Source: an uncultured Clostridia bacterium
Lineage (GTDB): Bacteria; Bacillota; Clostridia; Oscillospirales; Ruminococcaceae
Direction of reading: 5' to 3'
Length of the DNA: 45,528 nt
Assembly: GCA_947628615.1 (NCBI GenBank)
Contig: CANRAO010000013.1
Location: forward strand, 1 to 45,528
The position numbers were made by a program, and so were the translations under genes. The notes beneath the pieces were generated by a model, which saw only the letters and a list, made by a program, of their open reading frames with translations, was not told the origin of the DNA and ran no database searches. Positions 29,563-38,066 of this stretch are shown here, one piece after another (the stretch's first letter is position 1; every line of letters starts with the position of its first letter).

Positions 29563-29814
29563 ATGAAAAAGATTTCTGATTTTTTGATACTTATTTATCA
29601 AAAGTGTATATCTCCGTTAAAGCCGGCGTGCTGTAAGTACTATCCGACCTGTTCGGAATATGCCAGACGGGCAATAAAAAAACACGGATTGATCAAAGGG
29701 CTGATTTTGGCTGTATGGCGTCTTTTGAGATGTAATCCCTGGAGCAGCGGCGGAGTGGATAATGTACCTGAGAGCTTTTGTATTTATTCACTTAAAAACG
29801 GAAAAGAAAAATAA
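29563..29814 (+). CDS. yidD: Membrane protein insertion efficiency factor YidD
   Basis: 83 residues. Typical motifs are [27 protein letters not shown] and [20 protein letters not shown], with conserved cysteines. The protein assists YidC-dependent membrane insertion and attaches to the membrane by an amphipathic N-terminal helix. It is three bases after rnpA and 15 bases before yidC, so it is probably translated by coupling; no strong ribosome binding site is present. Confidence 0.95.
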   Translation: MKKISDFLILIYQKCISPLKPACCKYYPTCSEYARRAIKKHGLIKGLILAVWRLLRCNPWSSGGVDNVPESFCIYSLKNGKEK

Positions 29815-29829
29815 AGGAGAACAATTTTT

Positions 29830-31176
29830 ATGTGGAATATACCTTTAATAACACCGTTACTGGGCTATTTAATGAAGTTGTGCTATATTATTTTCAACAA
29901 CTACGGTTTAGCATTGATTATTTTTACTCTTATAATTAAGCTCATAACAGTTCCGTTTCAGATAAAGCAACAGAAAAATACTGCGAGAATGGCAAAATTT
30001 CAGCCGCAGCTTAAAAAACTTCAGAATAAATACGGTAATAATAAAGAAAAATATCAAGAAGAAATGATGAAACTGTATACTGAAGAGGGCGTAAATCCAA
30101 TGGGAAGCTGTCTGCCGATGATTATTACTATGGTAATTCTGTTTTCCATTATCGGAGTTGTTTATGCTCCTTTAAAATATGTTTCTAACATAGACGGCAA
30201 GTCGTTTAGTCTTACCAGTTCTACAAGCGAAGATATAAGTGATTCTGAAGCCCTTGTTACCGACACTATAATAATTGCAGATAAAATGGAGTCGGAAGCA
30301 AAGGGAAAGACCTACAGTGAACTTACCGATGCTGAAAAAGAGGAGATTTTCAAAACCAAAACCTTAGAAGACGGCGGAAAAATTAACGGAATTAAAATAA
30401 AAAGCTCCTCAAGCGATCCTAAAAAAGCATTGGAAAATGTAGAGAAAGTTTTTTCTGAATATTATCCTGACGATAAAGATTTTACAAAGTTTTTATTGGA
30501 CGAAAAAAAGATTTCTAACCGACTTTATTTAAGACCTCAGCTTTTAATGTTCAAAATATCAGACAACGGTTACGGACAAATGTTTGATGTTGTCGATGAA
30601 AAAATCAATAAAGAGCTTAAAAGAGTAGATTATACCTTCTTTGGCATTCCGCTGAGTGAAATGCCGAGCTGGACGTCGATTTATCTGTTGATTCCGGTAA
30701 GCTCGTTCTTATTCCAGCTTATTTTGACGTTTATTTCTCAGCGTTATCAGAAAAAGAACAACCCGACGGCAGGCTCAACAGGAATGGGTATGAACCTTAT
30801 TCTTTATATAATGCCTATATTCTCATTCTACATTGCGTTCAGTTTCCCTGTGGGATTAGGTTTATACTGGACTTTGACGTCTTTTTACTCACTTATTCAG
30901 ACAATTATACTGAATAATATATATACGCCTGAAAGAGTAGAGGCAATGATTGCTAAGGAATCTAAGAAAAAGAAGAAGAAAAAAGGTTTTTATCAAAGAG
31001 CTCTTGAAATGCAGCAGAGTCAGATGGGCGAATCAAATACAACAAAATCAGACGATGACGATACAGATGAAGAGAGAAAGCTGACAAAAGCCGAAAGAAA
31101 ACAAGCCGAATTGAAAAGACTTCAGGAAGCAAGAAAAAGAATGGCTGAAAAGTACGGCGACGAATATGAGGAATAA
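29830..31176 (+). CDS. yidC: YidC/Oxa1 membrane protein insertase
   Basis: Inserts proteins into the cytoplasmic membrane. It has 448 residues; many Gram-positive YidC proteins are 260-330. Membrane segments are at about 19-43, 95-113, 281-303, 322-340 and 345-363. A hydrophilic insert of about 165 residues (114-278) separates the second and third. The basic residue of the groove in the first segment is lysine (K37, LIIKLITVPF), where arginine is usual. The tail (370-448) is rich in Lys and Glu. No lipoprotein signal is visible. AAAGGAG precedes the ATG. Confidence 0.93.
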   Translation: MWNIPLITPLLGYLMKLCYIIFNNYGLALIIFTLIIKLITVPFQIKQQKNTARMAKFQPQLKKLQNKYGNNKEKYQEEMMKLYTEEGVNPMGSCLPMIITMVILFSIIGVVYAPLKYVSNIDGKSFSLTSSTSEDISDSEALVTDTIIIADKMESEAKGKTYSELTDAEKEEIFKTKTLEDGGKINGIKIKSSSSDPKKALENVEKVFSEYYPDDKDFTKFLLDEKKISNRLYLRPQLLMFKISDNGYGQMFDVVDEKINKELKRVDYTFFGIPLSEMPSWTSIYLLIPVSSFLFQLILTFISQRYQKKNNPTAGSTGMGMNLILYIMPIFSFYIAFSFPVGLGLYWTLTSFYSLIQTIILNNIYTPERVEAMIAKESKKKKKKKGFYQRALEMQQSQMGESNTTKSDDDDTDEERKLTKAERKQAELKRLQEARKRMAEKYGDEYEE

Positions 31177-31209
31177 AAAAATAGTTATAATAGAAAGAAG
31201 GAGAAAATC

Positions 31210-31977
31210 ATGACAAAAACATTCACAGCGCCAACTATAGACGAGGCAAAAGCTCTCGCAGAGGCCGAGTTTGGGGTATCGCAGGAACAGATTCAATTTG
31301 TAGTATTGGAAGAACCGAAAAAGTCTCTATTTGGAAAAATTAAAGGCGAGGCTAAGATCGAAGCTACCTTTGAGGAAAGCAAACCGCAGCTTGCTGCAAG
31401 ATACATTAAGAATGTTTTTTCAAAAATGGGATATGAGGTTTCTATCGACATTAAGGAAAATGTTGACGGTGCAGTTTTAGACATTTCAGGCGATAACGTA
31501 GAAGAAATTATCGGAAAAAAAGGAGAGGTTTTAGATTCTTTGCAATATCTTTCATCTTTGGTTTGCAACAGAATAGACAGAGAATATTACAGAATTTCAA
31601 CAGACTGCAACGGTTTCAGAGAAAGAAGAAAAGCACAGCTTGAGCGTCTTGCCAGAAAGATAGGCAACAACGTAAAGAGAAACGGAAGAACTACGGCTCT
31701 GGAGCCTATGAACCCGTACGAAAGAAGAATTATTCACTCAGTAATTACCGATATTGAAGGTGTAACGTCACATTCAAAGGGTGAGGATCCATACAGAAAG
31801 GTAATTATCAGTTCTACTGAGAAAAAAAGATACGATAATAGAGGAAGAAAAAACAACAGACGTTCATATAACAAAAAAGGCTATGATATAGTAAGCTCCT
31901 TTGAAAAGGAATACAAAAAGCCAAAACCTGAGGACGAAATGGGTTCAAGCGGACTTTATACAAAGATCGATTTATAA
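31210..31977 (+). CDS. jag: Jag/KhpB RNA-binding protein
   Basis: 255 residues with the three known domains: Jag_N at about 1-52 (AEFGVSQEQIQFVVLEEPKK), a KH domain at about 80-150 (IIGKKGEVLDSLQYLSSLV) and an R3H domain at about 155-210 (MNPYERRIIHSVI). A basic tail follows. KhpB binds RNA with KhpA and influences cell division and elongation in Firmicutes. It follows yidC by 33 bp, the standard order, and GAAGGAG precedes the ATG. A terminator ends the rpmH-jag group. Confidence 0.94.
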   Translation: MTKTFTAPTIDEAKALAEAEFGVSQEQIQFVVLEEPKKSLFGKIKGEAKIEATFEESKPQLAARYIKNVFSKMGYEVSIDIKENVDGAVLDISGDNVEEIIGKKGEVLDSLQYLSSLVCNRIDREYYRISTDCNGFRERRKAQLERLARKIGNNVKRNGRTTALEPMNPYERRIIHSVITDIEGVTSHSKGEDPYRKVIISSTEKKRYDNRGRKNNRRSYNKKGYDIVSSFEKEYKKPKPEDEMGSSGLYTKIDL

Positions 31978-31986
31978 TTAACAATA

Positions 31987-32024
31987 AGGGGGCAGACCTC
32001 GCTTTTAGGTCTTGTCCCCTATTT
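31987..32024 (+). terminator. Intrinsic terminator after jag
   Basis: AGGGGGCAGACCT (31987-31999) pairs with AGGTCTTGTCCCCT (32007-32020) with a mismatch and a bulge, followed by ATTTTA. Confidence 0.75.
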
Positions 32025-32042
32025 TAAATTATAAATGTCAGC

Positions 32043-32071
32043 TTTTAGCGTGCGTTATTATATGTTATAAT
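32043..32071 (+). promoter_or_regulatory. Promoter of mnmE
   Basis: TATAAT at 32066-32071 with an extended TGT directly before it; the -35 (TTTTAG, 32043-32048) is weak. It lies 22 bases upstream of the mnmE ATG. Confidence 0.6.
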
Positions 32072-32093
32072 ATGTTTTGAGGAGGAACGAACA

Positions 32094-33455
32094 ATGAGTA
32101 CAGTTTGTGCAATATCAACTCCAAATGCCGTCGGAGGGATCTCTGTTATCAGAATAAGCGGAAAAGACGCTATAAAAATTGCAGAGAAGATTTTCGTTCC
32201 ATTTTCAAAAACTCCTGTTTCTCAAATGTGCGGACACACCTGTACATACGGAAGGGTCGTCTATAACGAAAGAACTATTGACGATGCGGTTTTAACGGTC
32301 TTTCTTGAACCCAAAAGCTATACGGGAGAAAACGTTGCTGAAATTTCATGCCACGGAGGTATATTCGTAACAAAAGAGGTGCTGAGAGCCTGCATTGAAA
32401 GCGGTGCAGAGCCTGCGGGACCGGGAGAATTTACAAAGCGTGCATTTTTAAACGGAAAGCTCTCGCTAACTCAGGCAGAAGCGGTTATGGACATCATATC
32501 CGCTGAGGGAAAACAGGCTTTAAGCAGTGCAAATCTTGCTCATGAAGGTATACTTTTTAAAAAGATAAAAAGCACAGCTGATGAATTAGTGCGAATTTTG
32601 GCAGAGCTTGCGGCGTGGGTCGATTATCCTGAGGAGGATCTGCCGTCTGTGGAGAATGAAACATTGAAATCATCGCTTAGCGCCGCTGTTTCGCAGCTTG
32701 ATAAGATTCTTTGCGACTATGATAGCGGTTTGATTTTCCGAGAGGGTATTGATACGGCAATAGTCGGACGGGCAAATGTAGGAAAATCATCTTTGATGAA
32801 TATGCTTTTAGGCTTTGACCGCTCTATTGTAACAGATGTTGCCGGAACTACCCGTGATGTAATAGAGGAATCTGCAAGACTTGGCGAGGTCGTTTTGAAA
32901 TTATCTGACACCGCAGGAATTCGCCAGACTGATGATTTGGTGGAAAGTATGGGCGTTGATCTGGCTTTAAAAAGACTTGAAAACGCAAGGCTTATTATTG
33001 CAGTTTTTGATGCAAGCGAGGAATTAAACAGCGAGGATACAGAACTACTCGATAAAATATCGGATAAGCAAAGTATAATTGTACTAAATAAAACCGATTT
33101 GCAGGCAAAAATCACACCGGATAATTTTAAAAGATACAACAAACCTGTTGTAATGATTTCAGCAAAGGAACAAAAGGGCAAAGAGGAATTAGAAAAGGCA
33201 GTATTATCGCTGTTTAAGCTGAATAATATAAATTCCGATGCCACTGTTTTTGCCAACGAAAGACAGAAAATTTGTGTTGAACGTGCCAAAAACAGCTTAG
33301 AGCTTGCGCTTAATGCTCTAAGCTTGGGTGAAACGCTTGACGCAGTTACAGTTACCATTTCAAAGGCTTGCGATCATTTACTTGAGCTCACCGGAGAAAA
33401 GGCAACAGAAGCGGTTGTAGAGCAGGTATTCCATAATTTCTGTGTAGGAAAGTAA
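32094..33455 (+). CDS. mnmE: tRNA modification GTPase MnmE
   Basis: With MnmG it adds a carboxymethylaminomethyl group to U34 of certain tRNAs. It has 453 residues: N-terminal folate-binding domain, central helical domain and an inserted G domain. The G domain has GRANVGKSS at 225-233, GTTRD, DTAG, NKTD and SAK. It ends FCVGK with the catalytic C450. TGAGGAGGA precedes the ATG. mnmG starts 30 bp downstream, so the two partners are produced together. Confidence 0.96.
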   Translation: MSTVCAISTPNAVGGISVIRISGKDAIKIAEKIFVPFSKTPVSQMCGHTCTYGRVVYNERTIDDAVLTVFLEPKSYTGENVAEISCHGGIFVTKEVLRACIESGAEPAGPGEFTKRAFLNGKLSLTQAEAVMDIISAEGKQALSSANLAHEGILFKKIKSTADELVRILAELAAWVDYPEEDLPSVENETLKSSLSAAVSQLDKILCDYDSGLIFREGIDTAIVGRANVGKSSLMNMLLGFDRSIVTDVAGTTRDVIEESARLGEVVLKLSDTAGIRQTDDLVESMGVDLALKRLENARLIIAVFDASEELNSEDTELLDKISDKQSIIVLNKTDLQAKITPDNFKRYNKPVVMISAKEQKGKEELEKAVLSLFKLNNINSDATVFANERQKICVERAKNSLELALNALSLGETLDAVTVTISKACDHLLELTGEKATEAVVEQVFHNFCVGK

Positions 33456-33485
33456 CTTACATTCACACGGTTTCAGAGGTAGATT

Positions 33486-35372
33486 ATGTTTATAGAAGGT
33501 TATGATATTATAGTTGTAGGTGCGGGTCATGCAGGCTGTGAGGCTGCTCTTGCTTCGGCAAGATTAGGGGCGAAGACTGCCCTTTTTACGCTTACTCTTG
33601 ACGCTTTGGCAAATATGCCGTGCAACCCGTCTATCGGCGGAACAGCTAAAGGACATTTAGTCAAAGAGATCGACGCACTCGGCGGTGAAATGGGAAAAGC
33701 GGCAGACGCAACATTTTTGCAGAGCAGAATGTTAAACAGAGGTCGAGGACCTGCAGTTCACAGCTTGAGAGTTCAAGCTGACAGAACCCGTTATCACGAA
33801 TATATGAAAAAGACGATTGAGAGCTGCGAAAACCTTGACTTAAAACAGGGCGAAGTTGTTAAAGTTCTTTTCAAAGACGGAAAGGTTACAGGTGTTCAGA
33901 CAAGAATAGGAAGTGAGTTTTCGGCAAAGGCTGTTATTATTTGTTCGGGTACTTACTTAAAGGGCAAGATTTTTGTCGGTGAAAGCTCTTATGAAAGCGG
34001 TCCTGACGCTGTTTATCCTGCAAATTTTTTGTCAGACAGCCTGAAAGAGCTAGGTATTACGCTCAGGAGATTTAAAACAGGGACCCCCGCAAGAGTTCAC
34101 CGCCGTTCTATCAATTTCGATAAGCTCCAAAAGCAGGACGGAGACGAGGAAATCGTTCCTTTTTCTTTTGAGAATCACAAAAATCTTGAAAACAAGGTTT
34201 CCTGCTACATTGCGTATACAAACGAGAAAACGCACGAGGTCATAAGAAAAAATATAAAACGCTCGGCAATGTACGGAGGTCAGATCGAGGGCATAGGACC
34301 GAGATATTGTCCGTCGATTGAAGACAAGATAATGCGGTTTTCCGACAAACCGAGACACCAGCTTTTTATTGAACCTATGGGATTGAATACCGATGAGTAT
34401 TACTTGCAGGGAATGTCTACTTCCCTTCCCGAAGATGTTCAAATTGAATTTTTAAGAACTATCGAGGGATTAGAAAATATTGAAATTATGAGAAATGCTT
34501 ACGCTATCGAATATGACTGCTGCGATTCTACCGAGCTTCTCCCCACCCTTGAATTCAAGCAGGTCTCGGGTCTTTTCGGCGCAGGGCAGTTCAACGGTAC
34601 TTCGGGCTATGAGGAAGCAGCCGCACAGGGGCTTATTGCGGGAATTAATGCCGTTAGAAAAATATCCGGGAAGGACGGAATTGTTCTTGATCGTGCAAGC
34701 TCATATATCGGCACGCTTATTGACGACCTTGTAACAAAAGGCTGTATGGACCCTTACCGAATGCTTACGTCAAGGAGCGAATACCGCCTGCTTCTCCGTC
34801 AGGATAACGCCGATCAAAGGCTTACACCTATAGGATATGAGGTAGGTTTGATAAGTCAAGAGCGCTATGACCGGCTTTTGGAAAAGGTTTCTCAGATCAA
34901 GGCGGAGATAAAGCGTCTTTGGGGTGTGAACATTTCACCGAAAGACGCAAACGAATATCTGGAAGAATGTGGAACAGAGCCGTTGCAGACAGGCGCAAAG
35001 CTGGCACAGATTATAAGACGTCCGCAGTGTTCATATAAAGGAACAGCCTTCTTAGATAAGGAGCGTCCCGATTTGCCGAAAGATGTTCAGGAACAGGTGG
35101 ATTTGTCTATAAAATACGAGGGGTATATAAAAATTCAGCTTGAACAGGTCGAGCAAATGAGAAAGCTCGAAAGAAAATCTTTGCCGAGTGATCTGGATTA
35201 CTCTAAGATTCGGGGTCTCAGACTTGAAGCAATCGAAAAGCTGGGAAAGATCAAACCGCTCAGCGTGGGTCAGGCAAGCCGTATTTCGGGAGTAAATCCT
35301 GCAGATGTTTCAGTTCTGCTTGTGTGGCTTGAGCAAAACCGCAGAGATAAAAACAGTAAAGACAAACCGTAA
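33486..35372 (+). CDS. mnmG: tRNA uridine-5-carboxymethylaminomethyl synthesis enzyme MnmG
   Basis: FAD-binding partner of MnmE, 628 residues. The FAD loop is [10 protein letters not shown] at 12-21, and [20 protein letters not shown] and [16 protein letters not shown] are family signatures. The C-terminal helical domain begins near [23 protein letters not shown] precedes the ATG. Followed at 33 bp by rsmG, the classic gidA-gidB order. Confidence 0.96.
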   Translation: MFIEGYDIIVVGAGHAGCEAALASARLGAKTALFTLTLDALANMPCNPSIGGTAKGHLVKEIDALGGEMGKAADATFLQSRMLNRGRGPAVHSLRVQADRTRYHEYMKKTIESCENLDLKQGEVVKVLFKDGKVTGVQTRIGSEFSAKAVIICSGTYLKGKIFVGESSYESGPDAVYPANFLSDSLKELGITLRRFKTGTPARVHRRSINFDKLQKQDGDEEIVPFSFENHKNLENKVSCYIAYTNEKTHEVIRKNIKRSAMYGGQIEGIGPRYCPSIEDKIMRFSDKPRHQLFIEPMGLNTDEYYLQGMSTSLPEDVQIEFLRTIEGLENIEIMRNAYAIEYDCCDSTELLPTLEFKQVSGLFGAGQFNGTSGYEEAAAQGLIAGINAVRKISGKDGIVLDRASSYIGTLIDDLVTKGCMDPYRMLTSRSEYRLLLRQDNADQRLTPIGYEVGLISQERYDRLLEKVSQIKAEIKRLWGVNISPKDANEYLEECGTEPLQTGAKLAQIIRRPQCSYKGTAFLDKERPDLPKDVQEQVDLSIKYEGYIKIQLEQVEQMRKLERKSLPSDLDYSKIRGLRLEAIEKLGKIKPLSVGQASRISGVNPADVSVLLVWLEQNRRDKNSKDKP

Positions 35373-35405
35373 AATAAATGCTCTAAGAAAGGGCGCTGAT
35401 ACATT

Positions 35406-36119
35406 GTGATAATTGAAAAGTCTAAGTTTATGCAGCTTTTCGCTCAGGCTCAGTTGTCTTTAACAGATGAACAATATCAAAGACTGTATAAATATTCAGA
35501 AATGCTGGTTGAATGGAATAAAAAGGTAAACTTGACGGCGATTTTGTCGCCGGAGGACATCTCTCAAAAGCACTTTCTGGACAGTATTCTCCCCTTTTCG
35601 CTATTTAACATAAAAAATGACGCAAAATTGATAGACATTGGTACCGGGGCAGGATTTCCGTCCTGTCCTCTTAAAATAATTAGAGATGACATTCAAATTA
35701 CTCTGCTTGACAGCCTTAATAAGAGGGTAAAGTTTTTAGAAACACTTTCAAACGAATTGAATTTACACGCTGAATGTATACACGGCCGTGCTGAAGAGGT
35801 TGCCCATAAGGAAAACTACAGAGAAAAATTTGATATAGCAACAGCAAGAGCTGTGGCATCACTGCCTATGCTATGCGAGTATTGTCTGCCATTTGTTAAA
35901 GTTGGAGGGTACTTTATAGCATTAAAAGGCAAAAACAGCGAGGAAGAAATATCTTCGTCAAAGAATGCAATTAAAATCTTGGGCGGAATTATTGACAAAA
36001 TACTAAATTATTCCCTGCCAAACGGAGATAGTCGAGTTTTAATTGCAATTAAAAAAATATCGCAAACAGCGATCAAATACCCAAGAAACAAGGGTCAAAT
36101 GACAAAAAAGCCGCTTTAA
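35406..36119 (+). CDS. rsmG: 16S rRNA (guanine527-N7)-methyltransferase
   Basis: 237 residues, starting with GTG at 35406 (GAAAGGG about 12 bases upstream). The SAM-binding loop is LIDIGTGAGFPS, and the typical NLTAI and ARAVASLPMLCEY are present. It methylates G527 of 16S rRNA; loss of this gives low-level streptomycin resistance in other bacteria. The final codons form the left arm of a hairpin (36101-36113). Last gene of the mnmE-mnmG-rsmG group. Confidence 0.94.
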   Translation: MIIEKSKFMQLFAQAQLSLTDEQYQRLYKYSEMLVEWNKKVNLTAILSPEDISQKHFLDSILPFSLFNIKNDAKLIDIGTGAGFPSCPLKIIRDDIQITLLDSLNKRVKFLETLSNELNLHAECIHGRAEEVAHKENYREKFDIATARAVASLPMLCEYCLPFVKVGGYFIALKGKNSEEEISSSKNAIKILGGIIDKILNYSLPNGDSRVLIAIKKISQTAIKYPRNKGQMTKKPL

Positions 36120-36155
36120 TTTACTTATTTAAGTAGATTGAGGACGGCTTTTGTC
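36101..36155 (+). terminator. Hairpin at the end of rsmG
   Basis: GACAAAAAAGCCG (36101-36113, inside rsmG) pairs with CGGCTTTTGTC (36145-36155) across a loop of about 31 bases. There is no clear U-run after it, so termination is possible but not strong. Confidence 0.4.
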
Positions 36156-36230
36156 ATTAATACACGATGAATAACTATAGAAATAATGAATACCAAATGA
36201 TAAAATATTGTTGTGTAGAGACAGAGATAT

Positions 36231-36247
36231 AAGCGAAAATTTCGCTT
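36231..36247 (+). promoter_or_regulatory. Palindrome in front of noc
   Basis: AAGCGAAA-A-TTTCGCTT, eight perfect pairs around one base, immediately before the GGGGAGG binding site of noc. Could be an operator or an RNA hairpin that hides the ribosome binding site. It is neither a parS site nor the Bacillus Noc-site consensus. Confidence 0.4.
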
Positions 36248-36263
36248 TGGGGAGGACAGCAAA

Positions 36264-37094
36264 ATGGTTAATTTTACAACAAGACAAAGAGAAAAAGAAA
36301 TAAATAAGGTACTTGAAATCGGTGTTTCTCTAATCAAACCCAATCCCAGCCAGCCCAGAAAACATTTTTATTCGGACGAGCTCACCAAACTGGCAAAGAG
36401 CATTTCGCAGGAGGGAATTCTTCAGCCGCTGATAATCAGAATAAACGAAGGGGAATATCAGCTTGTTTCGGGCGAACGAAGACTCAGGGCGGCAAAAATT
36501 GCAGGGCTGAAAACGGTACCCTGCATTATTGTGAATATGACGGAGAGAAATTCGGCGCTTATGGCTTTAGTGGAGAATATCCAGAGAGAAAATTTGTCTT
36601 TTTTTGAGGAAGCCAGCGCTATCCAGTCGCTTATAACAGTATACGGAATGACTCAGGAGGACGCAGCAATACGTCTTGGGCTTGCACAGTCAACAGTGGC
36701 GAACAAGCTAAGACTGTTAAGAATACCCGGTGATGAACAGCAGGTAATAATGGATATGGGTCTCAGTGAAAGGCACGCCCGAGCCTTATTAAAGCTAAAA
36801 TCCAAAAGCGACAGGGTCGATGTTCTGGAACGCATACACAAATACAAGTTAAATGTTGAGATGACCGAAGCCTATATATCAAAGCTATTAGAGGGCAGAC
36901 AGAAAAGAGAGTCTTATAAAAAGCGTTCCCCTGTTTTAAAGGACGTGCGGCTTTTTGTAAATACAATAAACAAAGCCATTGAGGTTATGCGTTTATCGGG
37001 AGTCAAGGCTAATTCAAAGAAGACCCAAACAGAAAACGAGATCACATACACAATAACTATTCCGATCAACGAAAACAATTCGTTTACTTTATAA
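36264..37094 (+). CDS. noc: ParB-family nucleoid occlusion protein Noc
   Basis: 276 residues. ParB/Sulfiredoxin CTP-binding motifs: QPRKHF, GILQPLIIRI and GERRLR at 70-75. A helix-turn-helix follows (MTQEDAAIRLGLAQSTVANKLRLL). In Bacillus Noc blocks division over the nucleoid and binds the membrane by an N-terminal amphipathic helix. The N-terminus here, MVNFTTRQREKEINKVLEI, is very charged and shows no clear such helix. The gene lies between rsmG and parA, the usual place for noc, so it is called Noc rather than a second ParB. GGGGAGG precedes the ATG. Confidence 0.85.
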   Translation: MVNFTTRQREKEINKVLEIGVSLIKPNPSQPRKHFYSDELTKLAKSISQEGILQPLIIRINEGEYQLVSGERRLRAAKIAGLKTVPCIIVNMTERNSALMALVENIQRENLSFFEEASAIQSLITVYGMTQEDAAIRLGLAQSTVANKLRLLRIPGDEQQVIMDMGLSERHARALLKLKSKSDRVDVLERIHKYKLNVEMTEAYISKLLEGRQKRESYKKRSPVLKDVRLFVNTINKAIEVMRLSGVKANSKKTQTENEITYTITIPINENNSFTL

Positions 37095-37101
37095 GTTTTT
37101 A

Positions 37102-37117
37102 TGTTCCACGTGGAACA
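37102..37117. promoter_or_regulatory. parS: parS site 1
   Basis: TGTTCCACGTGGAACA, a perfect 16-bp palindrome. It matches parS (TGTTNCACGTGAAACA) apart from one position in the right half, where the symmetrical G replaces A. Confidence 0.88.
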
Positions 37118-37138
37118 TAATTCATTATGCTTTGGCAA

Positions 37139-37154
37139 TGTTCCACGTGAAACA
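37139..37154. promoter_or_regulatory. parS: parS site 2
   Basis: TGTTCCACGTGAAACA, a full match to the parS consensus. It is centred 37 bp from site 1 and ends 15 bases before the -35 box of the parA promoter, so bound ParB could influence parA. Confidence 0.93.
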
Positions 37155-37169
37155 ATTTGTAATTACATC

Positions 37170-37198
37170 TTGCAAAAGAATACAAACATTGCTATAAT
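37170..37198 (+). promoter_or_regulatory. Promoter of parA
   Basis: TTGCAA (37170-37175), 17-base spacer ending in TGC, TATAAT (37193-37198). The predicted start, about 37205, lies inside the left arm of the following hairpin. Confidence 0.65.
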
Positions 37199-37237
37199 AA
37201 TAGTTAAGCTGCAGAATATCGGCTTAACTATTTTTTT
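37199..37237 (+). terminator. Intrinsic terminator or attenuator in front of parA
   Basis: ATAGTTAAGC (37200-37209) pairs perfectly with GCTTAACTAT (37222-37231), 12-base loop, followed by TTTTTT. It lies one base after the -10 box of the parA promoter and 22 bases before parA. It may end the noc transcript, attenuate parA, or both. Confidence 0.75.
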
Positions 37238-37259
37238 ATATATGTGAAAGGCACGGGCA

Positions 37260-38057
37260 ATGGGAAAAGTAATTGCAATCTCTAACCAAAAAGGCGGTGT
37301 GGGAAAATCGACTACGGCGGTAAATCTTGCGGCTGCACTTGGGTTAAAGGGAAAGAAAATTCTTGTTATAGATTTCGACCCCCAAGGGAACACTACAACT
37401 AGCTTTGGAATAGAAAAAAGAAGTATACGAAACACCGTTTATGAGGCAGTTATCGGAAACTGCCGTATGGTAGAAGCAATAGTCGCTACCAATTTCAGAG
37501 GGGTATCGGTTGTTCCTGCTACTCAAACTCTTTCGGGTGCGGCGGTTGAGTTTTTGGAACTTGACAGGCGGTCGTTAAGGCTAAAGATGCAGGTTTTGAC
37601 GGTTAAGGACGATTATGATTATATACTTATTGATTGCCCCCCTACTTTGGATCTGATAACAATTAATGCGCTTGCGGCATGCGACAGCGTAATTATTCCT
37701 ATACAGTGCGAATTTCTGTCGCTGGAAGGTCTTGTTGAACTGACTGAAGCCATTAAGAAGGTTAAAAACAGTTTTAATCCTAATATCGTCATTGACGGAA
37801 TACTTTTTACTATGTATATGAAAAGGTATAATTTAACAGCTCAGGTCGAGGAAGAGGTAAAAACGCATTTTCCCAAGATGGTTTATAAAACGGTTATTCC
37901 TAGAAATGTTGCACTTTCCGAAGCCCCCAGCTTTGGGCAGCCGATAATGTACTATAACTCGAAGTGCAAGGGTGCAAAGGCTTATGAGGAATTTGCCTCT
38001 GAGTTTTTAAAAAGGCAAAAGAAAAGGAAAACAAGTATAAATAAAGATAATAAATAA
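37260..38057 (+). CDS. parA: Chromosome partitioning ATPase ParA/Soj
   Basis: 265 residues. The deviant Walker A KGGVGKST is at 11-18, followed by IDFDPQGNTTTSFG; Walker B is DYILIDCPPTLD. It is a dynamic ATPase that acts with ParB-parS and, in Bacillus, modulates DnaA. GAAAGG is upstream of the ATG. parB starts nine bases after its stop codon. The tail (KRQKKRKTSINKDNK) is basic. Confidence 0.96.
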   Translation: MGKVIAISNQKGGVGKSTTAVNLAAALGLKGKKILVIDFDPQGNTTTSFGIEKRSIRNTVYEAVIGNCRMVEAIVATNFRGVSVVPATQTLSGAAVEFLELDRRSLRLKMQVLTVKDDYDYILIDCPPTLDLITINALAACDSVIIPIQCEFLSLEGLVELTEAIKKVKNSFNPNIVIDGILFTMYMKRYNLTAQVEEEVKTHFPKMVYKTVIPRNVALSEAPSFGQPIMYYNSKCKGAKAYEEFASEFLKRQKKRKTSINKDNK

Positions 38058-38066
38058 GGAGGAAAT

